Shown here: positions 24,201 through 36,200 of the stretch, in pieces
Position numbering within the stretch: position 1 is the stretch's first letter
Layout of the letters: each line of letters begins with the position of its first letter
NCBI RefSeq assembly: GCF_030936135.1
Contig: NW_026777121.1
Coordinates: forward strand, 1,488,001 to 1,552,000
Length of the DNA: 64,000 nt
Origin: Gavia stellata
Taxonomy: Eukaryota; Chordata; Aves; Gaviiformes; Gaviidae
Direction of reading: 5' to 3'
The notes under the pieces: generated by a model
Told to the model about the DNA's origin: nothing
Seen by the model: only the letters and a program-made list of their open reading frames with translations
Databases searched by the model: none
Program-made: the position numbers and the translations under genes

Positions 24201-27200
24201 TGGGCTCCCCAAAACGAGAGAGGTTGATGTAGTGGAGCGAGTCCAACGGAGGGCCACCAAGATGGTTTGGGAGCACACGATGTATGAGGAGAGACTGGGA
24301 AGACTGGGTTTCTTCAGCCTTAGGAAGAGAAAGCTCATGGAAGATCCTAGTTGCAGATAGGAATAGCCAGTAGGAAGGTACAGAGAAAATGGAGTCAATC
24401 GCCTGTCAAAGGTGTGCAGTGAAACAAAAGACAGCAGAGTCTTGCTGTTGACAAAGTGGCAGTTAAGATTTTTCGCATCCAGTGCGTAACTTATTGCTCA
24501 TGCTGTCCACCTTTCTATAGAGGAAATGCCAATATAGAAAGTTTTCCAACATTTCTCGAGTATCTCTCGTCAGTCCCTTTTTAAGAAAGCATGTTATTTT
24601 TTTTACAGTGAGTCATCTGGGAAGTTCAGCTAGAATGTCAAGAAGGGATTTAATCTTTTTTGTACTCTACAGTGAAGTAGTTACTCAGTAATAGTAAGTA
24701 TTGCTTACATAATCCAAATTTCAAACATTTCTTGAAATTAACATTGTTTGCACTATGCAAAAAATAACAAAAAAAAAAGTTTTGCAAGAGCTATTTTCTA
24801 AATCGATGCCTCTGTCTGTTGCTAGAATTCGTTAGTTTAATGTCAAACTGTTCTAAACTTGAGGAAAAGATAGAAATATTCACTAAGGTGAAAGATGGTC
24901 TGTTGTCACAGCATCTTGGACAGCTATTACCTAAATAAGTGTTTTGATTAGCCTGTTTCCTGTACGTTCCTAAGCTTTAGAGTCAACAACACTTATTGAA
25001 GAGATGCTGGAATGAAGTTCTGGGTCTAGTAAATTAAATGTGACCTTTACTTGCAGTTACTGCTTCATTATAAGGGAAATGGTGAAGCACTGTTTCTAGT
25101 GTCTTCTATCTAATTGCAAGATTGAAGAAAAAAAGAGGGTAGAAAAGACGCATCGGATAGACTTTTATTGCTAACTAGGAGTTGTAACAATGCAACCTGC
25201 CTTGTAAGTTGGCTTAGCTGAAACTGGGCATAGGTATAATGATGTCTTCTAATGATAGAAATAAGTTTTTATGACTTGTTGCAAAAATCTTATTCTAATA
25301 TTATTCCTTATCCCTGTTTATTGGGCGGATTTTCTACCCTGTTCTTGATTTGAACTCTGTTCAAGAGATGCGGAAGTCTTTTTTCTTTTTTTCCTTGCCT
25401 TTCTTTCACCTGTTTCAGAAATGTTCTTTCTGTACAAGAACCCTTTGTTGCTTTCAAGAGTGGCTCTATCCAAAGGTGAAAACTGAGGGCTGTGCTACAG
25501 TTTTTCACAGCAAAGCCTACCTCTGTCTGGGGGGAGAGCGCAGCGTGAATCTGCAATATACAGATGTTTGTTTGGGAAGGGAATTCAGTATGTGTGCCAC
25601 TTAACAGTGCTTTCTCTCCAAAAAATGGAACCGAACGTGTATAGTCAGACATAGAAGGCATTGACTTGTGAAGCGGGTAGTCATATCAGCATTTGTTGGC
25701 ATCTATAGGTTTCTGGTTCTGTGGAGTGGATGGGTTATGGCCCAAGCTTCTTGAATGTATTTTGATGGATGAAGCAGTTAAGTATGCTTGGTTTTTTGTG
25801 ATAACTGATACAAATCTGTCATATAAAAACTCATCTACACAATGTATGTAGGTGAGCAGGCACTTCTTCATTGCAGCACTGGACGCACAGGGGATCACTC
25901 CACCTAGTGTGCGTGTTTAGTTTCTCTGCTACAGAAGTTGTATAGAATCAAAGTATACATAGTCATCATATTTCCAAGAAACAATTAACATATTCATACA
26001 ATTTCCGAGAACTCATTAGTATGTGTAAATGCTCGTGACGCATGCGCCTTCAGGTACACCGGTGGTTGTCTAAGGTCCTCTGGTGGTCGTCCGTAGCCTT
26101 CCTCATGGTGTCCTCTAGTTGAACCCCATCTTTGCGCATGCTCAGGTTGGTTGCAAAATTCCGTTCTTGGAATCTTCTTAAGTTTTCCCCGGTTTAGTGA
26201 CCAGGCCTGTAACTTACCATTCTCTTGACAGGCAAATTCTACCTATTCGCAATGCTACATTGTTCAACAGTTAGTTTATGATTGAATCACAGATAAATCA
26301 TACCTGGTTACCTTCATACAGAATATATAGAATTTAATTTTTAGTAATCGCCCTCTGGATTACACTATTTTAGCAATATCCATACTTAAATTAATCCATG
26401 GTTATTTCTATTAATATTTATTGATAGGCATTCTTGATATTCGAATCAAGATGGGAAAGCTAAGGAATTTTCCAAGCAGCATCACTGCTGCATATCAGGT
26501 CACATTGTCACAGGACTCAGACAAGACTTTTCTAGTCAGTCCTTCATCGTTCCATCTCGTTACTGTTGGTTCCTTAGTATGGAACAGTGACTCCCTGGTG
26601 AGGTTCCTATGGTTATTGTTTCTAACTTAACAATCCTAACTTATGCATTTGTATTTTATTATTTTATTTATTAATCAAATGTAGCCTTTCTATATGATCA
26701 TATTTTGATTATTTTAGAAAAATTGGAGTATTTACAACATAACTGCTAATTTGGCTTGAGGCTGTTCAGGTCATTCCTTCCTCAGTCATTGTAAAACATG
26801 CTGGGGAGGTGAAGACATGACTAATGACTGTTCGTTCTTGTGGCATTTCTAACTTTTCCTTTTAAGAAGAGGAAGCAAAACCTGTTATTAAACATTCAGC
26901 AAAGCTAAACCAGCAGCAGCTTATCTGCACTATGCTTTTTTTTTCTTTAGAAATAAATGTTAGCATGGAACTTTCTCTTCCTGTAGCATGAGATTCCAGA
27001 AGCAAAAAGGGGTGGAGTTGTTTTGTTGCTAATTCAGTGGGCTTAGCTTTGATTTAGCACACAGAAACTAGGTTCTATTATAGACCCTTAGCTTTACTTG
27101 TGCAATTTTAGACTAGTCTTTGTTCAAGCATCCTTTTTAGTGTCTTGCGCAATTTTCCTGCAAGTTTGTTGGATGGAAAGATGCTGTATTTTTCATGGGT

Positions 27201-30200
27201 TCCTTCCTGCGCCTCTTAAAGAGCTCACTCTTTTACTGTGATTATCGTATTTGTTGGCAGGACTTCTATCTGTGAGATTTGCCAATTCCTGTTGAAGCTT
27301 AATGTTTATAGTCCATGTTATATGTCTTACAACTCTGAAATTCACTGTGCAGAGAATCTATGTATTTCTCTAAAGCAAACCTCAAATAATATTCTGAAAT
27401 ACTGTTAAAGAAGTTCTCTGTTCTTTAATGCCTCTTCTACTTGTTGATTTTCTAAACACTTATCAGTTTTGTATACCGGTGGATATAGCTGAGATATCCT
27501 TAAGACTTTCCATCTGCTCAAACAGCAAATTTGAGTAGAAGAAAGGAGGAAAAAGACAAGGAAGAGCAAATGCTCTGATCTGCTTAAGACCTCATGTTGA
27601 AAGGAAGACGATGTAAAAGGAAACATACTTAGTCTGCTGTTGAAAAAGCTGGTGAGGTGCTATAAACTAATGTAGACTTTGATGTTCAAAGGCATTGCCT
27701 AGTGTTCATTGGTGCATAAACCGTGCTTTCTTAGACTTTGGCCATCCCCATACACATACAGCAAAGCATGCTGCAGCATCCATTTTATTCATCCAAGTGG
27801 AAAACAGAGAAGATGATCACCAACTCATGGTTTGTGAATCACAATTCAGAATCTGGTGCTTTAAGTGTTGTTTAAAAGAACTTTTCTAATGCACAATAAA
27901 ATTTCAATGATTCTAGACTTCTATTTATTGTGTTGTCCTAAAGTAGAGGTCTCTTAAACAGCTTACTGTATTCTCTACATTTGTTAACTTAAATAAGCTC
28001 TCTGCAGCCTGTGTAGTGGTTGATGAAGTGTTTTGACTAAGGTTTCTGCTGGTTTCTGGTGTATGCTTTTAGTTGCCCAGAATCAGTAGTTGATCTTTCC
28101 ATTTTTTTCCTCTTTCCACCCTGCTGATAATGCTTCTCTGCTGCTTCCTAAGTATCATGCAAAACAAACGGTAGTGATTACCGTGTAATTTTGGGGTGCT
28201 ATTACCCATCCGCAGTGAGGTATTTGTAGTATTCTTTTTTAAGCTAAAAGATAAATCTCTAGCCTTCTCAATCAGAGAGTTCAAGTTTAGTCTTTGCTTT
28301 TGGTTGTGATTGCAGTGCCAATTTAGAAAAAAAGATACTTTACAACCTTTTTTTTGGGGGGGGAGGGTGGGGAGGTTTAAATACACAAAATAACCCAAAC
28401 TGCTTTTCTGGTGATGAGAGGTGTTTGTTTTCTCTGACAACACTGCAGTCATGAAACTGGCGTTCTCTGTGAACCAGCTGAGCAATGAAGAGAAGTGAAC
28501 TGAGGTGTAAATGCTGTGCTGTTTTGTACCATTGCTGAAGAATTCCCCCATTGCCTGTCACTTGTAGAATCACAGTCCTGTCTGATTTTTGCATTGCTTG
28601 ATAACCTTATACACCTGCCTAACTACTACTGCAACAGATTTAATTTTCAAATTCAAACTGATTGATAATGTGGACATAAAGCTTTTGGTTGTTTATACTG
28701 AGAGAGGCAGTAAAGTAACTTATTTTTGTACCTGTTGTTAAAGTGAGGTAATTGTCTTAACAGTTCCAGTGATATGGTCTCTTGCTTTCAGAAGGTCTCA
28801 GTTGCTGCTTGTCACAAGTTTGCTTTGTGTTTTGGTTCTTGGTGCTCTGCCCTGAAAACCCTGCTCTGTCATGTGCAGTGAGTATGTGAAAGCTTGGGAT
28901 GTGGGTGTGGTGGGTTTTGTTATGTTTAGTGTCGTTCTTTCACTGCTGCTGAAATCATTGTTACAGTTGGACATATCAAGACCCATCTTCCAAGGAGCTC
29001 TAAGAGCTCTTGTCATTTGTTTAGAATCTGAAACTTTTGTGGTGAGATGGTTAAGAGGATGAGGAGAGGGGGTGAAATGGTACATAAAAGAAAAATGAGA
29101 GGTGGTATTCATGGGATGGAACAGATGGTATTGCATGAAGGTAGATGATCAAGATTTAGACTCAGAGAATCATTTAGGTTGGAAAAGACCTTTAAGATCA
29201 TCAAATCCAACTGTGAATCTAACACTGCCAAGTCCACCACTAAGCCATGTCCCTAAGCGCCTCATCCACACATCTTTTAAATACCTCCAGGGATGGTGAC
29301 TCAACCACCTCCCTGGACAGCCTGTTCCAGTGTCTGAAAACCCTTTTGGTGAAGAAATTTTTCCTAATACGGAGTCTAAACCTCCCCTGGTGCAACTTGA
29401 GGCCATTTCCTCTTGTCCTATCGCTTGTCACCTGGGAAAAGAGGCTGACACCCACCTCTCTACAGCCTCCTTTCAGGTAGTTGTAGAGAGTGATAAGGTC
29501 TCCCCTCAGCCTCCTCCAGACTAAACAACCCCAGTTCTCTCAGCTGCTCCTCATAAGACTTGTGCTCCAGACCCCTCACCAGCTTTGTTGCTTTTTTTGG
29601 ACACGCTCCAGCACCTCAATGTCCTTCTTGTAGTGAGGGGCCCAAAACTGCACACAGTATTCGAGGTGCGGCCTCACCAGTGCCGAGTCCAGGGGCACAA
29701 TCACTGCCCTACTCCTGCTGGCCCCCCTGTTTCTGATACAGGCCAGGATGCTGTTGGCCTTCTTGGCCACCTGGGCACGCTGCTGGCTCATCTTCAGCCG
29801 GCAGTTGACCAGCACCCCCAGGTCCTTTTCTACTGGGCAGCTTTCCGGCCACTCAAGCAGATCAACACTCTTCTCCAAGCCTGTAGCGTTGCATGGGGTT
29901 GTTGTGATCCAAGTGGATCTTACTGAGGGCGCGCTCGATCCCTTCATCCAGATCATCAATAAAGATATTAAACAGAGCTGGCCCCAATACTGAGCCCTGA
30001 GGAATACCGCTTGTGACTGGCTGCCAACTGGGTTTAACTCCATTCACCACAACCCTTTGGGCCCGGCCATCCAGCCAGTTTTTTACCCAGCAAAGCGTAT
30101 TCCTGTTCAAGCCCTGAGCAGCCAGTTTCTCCAGGAGAATGCTGTGGGAAACAGTGTCAAAGGCTTTACTAAAGTCTAGGTAGACTATATCCACAGCCTT

Positions 30201-33200
30201 TCCCTCATCCACTAAGCGGGTCACCTTGTTGTAGAAGAAGGTCAGGTTAGTCAGGCAGGACCTGCCTTTCCTAAGCCCACGCTGACTGGGCCTGATCGTC
30301 TGGTTGTTCTGTACATACCGCGTGATGGCACTCGAGACTATCTGCTCCGTAACCTTCCCTGGCACCAAGGTCAGCCTGACAGGCCTGTAGTTCCCCAGAT
30401 CCTCCTTCCGGCCCTTCTTGAAGATGGGTGTCACATTTGCTAATGTCCGGTCTGCTGGGACCTCCCAGCTTAGCCAGGACTGCTGGTAGATGATGGAAAG
30501 GGGCTTGGTGAGCACTTCTGCCAGCTCCCTCAGTGCCCTTGGGTGCATCCCGTCCGGCCCCATAGACTTGTGTGTGTCTAAGCGGTGTAGCAGGTTGCTA
30601 ACCATTTCCCCTTGGATTGTGGGGGCTTTATGCTGTTCCCCATCCCTGTCTTCCAGCTCAGGGAGTTGGGTCCTCAGAGAACAACTGGTCTTACTGTTAA
30701 AGACTGAGGCAAGGAAGGCATGAAGTACCTCAGCCTTTTCCTCGTCCTTTGTCACTATGTTTCCCACTGCATCCAGTAAAGGATGAAGAGTCTCCTTAGC
30801 CCTCTGTATTGGGTTTGCATGGCAGCGTTTTGGTAGTGGGAGGGGGGGCTACAGGGGTGGCTTCTGTGAGAAGCTGCTAGAAACTTCCCCTATGTCTGAC
30901 AGAGCCAATGCCAGCCGGCTCCAAGACGGACCTGCCACTGGCTAAGGCCAAACTAATCAGCAACAGTGGTAGCGCCTCTGTGATAACCTATTGAAGAAGA
31001 GGGGGCAAAACTGGGAAATGGCAGCCGGGGAAGAGAGGAGTGAGAGTATGTGAGAGAGACAACTCTGCAGACACCAAGGTCAGTGAAGAAGGAGGGGGAG
31101 GAGAGGCTCCAGGCGCCGGAGCAGAGATTCCCCTGCAGCCCATGGTGAAGACCATGGTGAAGCAGGCTGTCCCCCTGCAGCCCATGGAGGTCCACGGTGG
31201 AGCAGATATCCATCTGCAGCCCATGGAGGTCCACGGTGGAGCAGGTGGATGCCTGAAGGAGGCTGTGATCCTGTGGGAAGCCCATGCTGGAGCAGGCTTC
31301 TGGCAGGACCTGTGGAGCCGTGGAGAGAGGAGCCCATGCTGGAGCAGGTTTGCCGGCAGGACTTGTGACCCCACGGGGGACCCACGCTGGAGCAGTCTGT
31401 TCCTGAAGAACTGCACCCCGTGGAAAGGACCCATGCTGGAGCAGTTCGTGAAGAACTGCAGCCCGTGGGAAGGACCCACATTGGAGAAGTTCGTGGAGAA
31501 CTGTCTCCCGTGGGAGGGACCCCACGCTGGAGCAGGGGAAGAGTGTGAGGAGGAAGGAGTGGCAGAAACAACATGTGATGAACTGACCGCAACCCCCATT
31601 CCCCGTCCCCCTGTGCCGCTCGGGGGGAAGAGGTAGAGAAAATCGGGAGTGAAGTTGAGCCCGGGAAGAAGGGAGGGGTGGGGGGAAGGTGTTTTTTTTT
31701 TTAAGACTTGGTTTTATTTCTCATTCTCCTACTCTGATTTTGATTGGTAATAAATTAAACGAATTTCCCCAAGTCAAGTCTATTTTGCCCATGATGATAA
31801 TTGGTGAGTGATCTCCCTATGTCCTTGTCTCGTCCTACGAGCCTTTCGTTATATTTTCTCTCTCCTGTCCAGCTGAGGAAGGGGAGTGAGTGAGCGGCTG
31901 TGTGGTGATTAGTCCGGCTGGGACTAAACCACGACAGTGGTAGTCATCCACTTGTCACTTACTTGCCAAAACTTGTCCAGTGAATGGGTTAACAATGGCA
32001 TTGACACCTTTAGAACTGACGAATTTAAAGGGAAGACCATAATCCAGCTGTATTTTTTGAGGCTGTCAGCAGGTGCACGTAGATAAAAATTGCGTAGTTG
32101 AGACAAGTGATGTATCTTAATATGCGTTTCCCACTTCAGGATAGTGAGGTAGGATAAAGTCATTGTGGCTGTTGAAGGGAAGCCGATTCATCTGTCTCCA
32201 TCTCAACAATGTCTGTTTCCATCTTCTGCTCTTGACAGAGATTAGTGTATGTGCACAAATCGGATTCAAGGAAGAGATACTTTCCCTTCTCTAGGAGACT
32301 GACTGGTTCAGTGGGACCAGGTCACTTCTTCCTGCTGGATTTCCATGGACCTTCTTGTGTCCCTGAATGTTGTGGTGAATGAAGAGAAGTTTTAATTGAA
32401 GTCCCTGCATATCACTGTGGCAAATCTGACCTCATTTTTAGGCAGAGTATCTTTTTGAGGGTATTTCTGCTGTCCTGGAGGTACAGGATGCTGTCCTTGA
32501 TGCAACAGGACCATCAGCCTTTCATTGTGACATACCTGTGTTACCTAATGCAGTGCTTTGTCTTTGGGCTCTTCCAATAATGACTGTGCTTTAACAGTTC
32601 CTTGGCACTGGTGTCTTCAATGTAACTGCTGAAGGCAAGGAAATGTTTCTGACAGCCCTTTCTGCATCCCCCTTGCCCCAGCATGTGGTCTTGGGATTGG
32701 CCCTGTTTAACATCTTTGTCGGTGACATGGACAGTGGGATTGAGTGAACCCTCAGCGAGTTTGCCGACAACACCAAGCCGTGTGGTGCGGTTGACACGCT
32801 GGAGGGAAGGGATGCCATCCAGAGGGATCTTGACAGGCTTGAGAGGTGGGCCCATGCGAACCTCATGAAGTTCAGCAAGGCCAAGTGCAAGGTCCTGCCC
32901 ATGGGTCGTGGCAATCCCAAGCACAAATAGAGGCTGGGAGGAGAATGGATTGAGAGCAGCCCTGAGGAGAAGGACTTGGGGGTGTTGGTTGACCGGAAGC
33001 TCAACGTGAGCCGGCAGTGCGCGCTTGCAGCCCAGAAGGCCAACGGTATCCTGGGCTGCATGAAAAGAAGCGTGACCAGCAGGTCAGGGGAGGTGATTCT
33101 CCCCCTCTACTCCACTCTCGTGAGACCCCACCTGGAGTACTGTGTTCAGCTCTGGGGCCCGTGACATGAGAAGGACATGGACCCGTTGAGGCGGATTCGG

Positions 33201-36200
33201 AGGAGGGCCACGAAGATGATCGTAGGGCTGGAGCAGCTGTCCTCTAAGGACAGGCTGCGAGAGTTGGGGTTGTTCAGCCTGGAGAAGAGAAGGCTCTGGG
33301 GAGACCTTCTAGCAGCCTTCCAGTACCTGAAGGGGGCCTACAAGAAAGCTGGTGAGGGCCTGTAGTGCTAGGACAAGGGGTAATGGCTTTAAGCGAAAGA
33401 GGGTAGATTTAGATTAGATCTAAGGAAGAAATTCTTCACCATGAGGGTGGTGAGGCACTGGAACGGGTTGCCCAGAGAAGTTGTGGATGCCTCATCCCTG
33501 GAAGTGTTCAAGGCCGGCTTGGATGGGCCTTTGAGCAACTTGGTCTAGTGGAAGGTGTCCCTGCTCATAGCAGGGGGATTGGAACTAGAAGATCTTTAAG
33601 GTCCTGTCCAACCCAAACCATTCTGGGATTCTATGATTCTTCCAGCCTTCCTGTCATGCAGTGTGGGAAGTTCACATAGATGGTCTTTCTGAAAGCCCGA
33701 GGCTTTTGATGACCAGCAGAAAGTGCTTGTATAAGATGAAGTGAGAAGCCGGAGCACAGGGGAAGATTGTTTTGCCTTGCCCAGATGTTTTTGCCCTTGT
33801 GGTCAAGCGATGACTGACAATGGTGCCTGTCTGCTTCCGGCATTTGAGTTAGCAGTAAGAGGTTGGGTTGGCTTATTGTAACAACGTCCAATAAGAGACC
33901 TTGAGATGAATATTATACTTACCTCTTTGAGGCAAAAGTGGCACGTGTTCTGCTGTGAAAGAGGCAAATTGGTGCTTCCCTGTTGGATGCCTTTTGGATT
34001 TGTCTGCCCTGAATTCTTCAGCAGCTGAGGACAAAGGGGCAGTGATAGCTCCCTAAACACTTGTGATTCCAAGTCCCCCTTTTTTCTCCTCTGCCTCCCT
34101 ACCCTGACTGAATTGTTGAGCTTCTTGAACTGATTTCTCACCTGCTTGCACAACGCTGTTTTGGGGAAGGAAGAAGCAATGTGTAACTGAGAGTGAGGAG
34201 AAGGGTGGTAGGTATTGGTGGCAAGTCTGTCTGCTTTCAGCTTACGTTGCCTGAGACTGTACTTTCAAAATGTGGGAAATGCCTACTACTAATCCCTGTC
34301 CTTTCAGCATCCTGCAGCCAGATGCTGAGTATCTCTTTCCATGTAAGAAAGGATGTCTGTCTGGGGAGGGTTATAGGAGGACATCGTAGGGGACTTTTTA
34401 GGCTGAATAAGACCGGTTGGATGATACGCAGCTCAATTTCCGCTGATGATGGTGTGTCAAGGACATCTCTCATCCATTGTCATCATTCCGCAATTCTTAG
34501 CTGTTTTGGAGTTAAATAAGAATTTCCTTCCTCCATCAGAAATGTTTTATACTATCTGATAAGTGGGTTGTCTTGTCTTTTCTGGTCTCAAAATTGAAGT
34601 ATCTTCAATCTTTGTTTTACTCGTGGGACCGTTCTTCATGTTCTCTTATGGCTATGCTGTCTCAGAGCTTCATCCTGGATGCTGTATTTTCAGGAAGACA
34701 GCCAAGACTTACCTCTTCTTTGTTTCCTCGTGAGAGCTTTCTCTCGGCTATGTCCTGGTTTGTTTTGTTGGGGTTTGTTGTTGTTGTTGTTGTTGTTGTT
34801 TTTTTTAAATCTGCTTCAGTGAATGTCCATGAAGGGAGTAGCAGTACAAGGGGAAGGAAGGCTTTTTAAAAACCACGTACTGTAGTGTGCTATTGAGAGG
34901 CATAAAAGAGCGGGAAGTTCCCAATATCCGATGATCCTACTTTCTAGAGCACTAATCAAACATTTTCTGTGTATGTGCCTTCCTGGCATATTGTAAGAAT
35001 TAACTGAATAACTTTTTTTTAAATTATTTTTCTGCTAACATTATGCTCAGTGGTAGCTGAGACATGCATGTAAGAATAATTAAGTAACTCTTCTTGACAT
35101 GAATGTGGTTTTCCTCTTCATTCTCTTTTTCTTTTCAGTGGAATCTGGCTGAAAATCTATTCCGGTTGTTTTCAGCCAAAAAGGACAATTTGGAAAATGA
35201 AGTCTGAACCAACAGAAACTGTTTCCTTGGGCTGCGCTGCTCTACGTGATAGAAAGCCTGGGTACTGGAAGAAAGAATACCTCTTCAAACAAATAGCTGC
35301 TGTCAAAATGAGAGTAAGGCGACTTGTTAAACCTGTAGATCCTTCTACAGGTCTTCCATGTAAAAACAAAGAAGCTATGAAGTAAGCAATGCCTTGTCAC
35401 AGAAGATGTTGACTTGAGAACAATGTACAGACTATTAATGACTTGGAAAATGCTGGGGGGATAGGGAAGTAGAGCTATAAACTATGTATCATAATGGGAA
35501 GATACAATGATAGCCTATAAATGACCTAGCCTGAGAAACACAAGTAGCAGTTAGTAGAAATTTTAAATTTCTGTTGGAAGCATAGTTTAAGTTTTGTCAC
35601 TTTGAGAATCTTTTTTTTAAACACCCCTCTCCCTTCTCGATTCCTAAATAACAGAGCCTCTGGCTTGAGGTGGAGAATTGTTCTAAAGGACAAAAATGGA
35701 AAGGAACACGTAATGGAGAAGGCAAACCTGTCGATTAAGGACACATCTGTTACTATACTTTGGTATAGTACAAATTGGCCATGCTTAGACATCCTGTCAA
35801 GCCTGAAACTGTTTGGAGTTATGCCATTGCTTCCTGAGCAAAGCAGAGCTCCCAGCAAGAATGGGTGAGTGTTAATAGAGGATTTTTGAGGGGGTTTTGG
35901 TGTAACTGGGTGATAATGTGTCTGTAGGAGCTATCTGGCCTTGGTTTGACTTAACAAGTTAACTCTTTCTTAGAAAGCCTCTCTGTAATATTTCTTCCAA
36001 AGCCTGTGTCCTTCTCTTCATTGCTCGGGCTTTTTAGCAAGAGATAGGTATAATCCAGCAAGCTCTGACATGAATTTATAGGTTAATGTAGCTACTGGCA
36101 TGCAAGATACAGACTGATAGGTCCTGCCTTGGCAAGCTGAATCTAAGGCATAGCTCGAAATGAGCATGAAACAAACATGTAAATCTAGGAGAATTTAATG

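Noticed and set aside
31040-31636. 198-codon plus-strand frame and overlapping minus-strand frames
   Set aside because: They lie entirely inside a recognised ERVL-like LTR and follow its tandem repeats.
30800-31941. 5-bp target duplication for the ERVL-like LTR
   Set aside because: The flanks read CCCTC and GTGGT and do not match.
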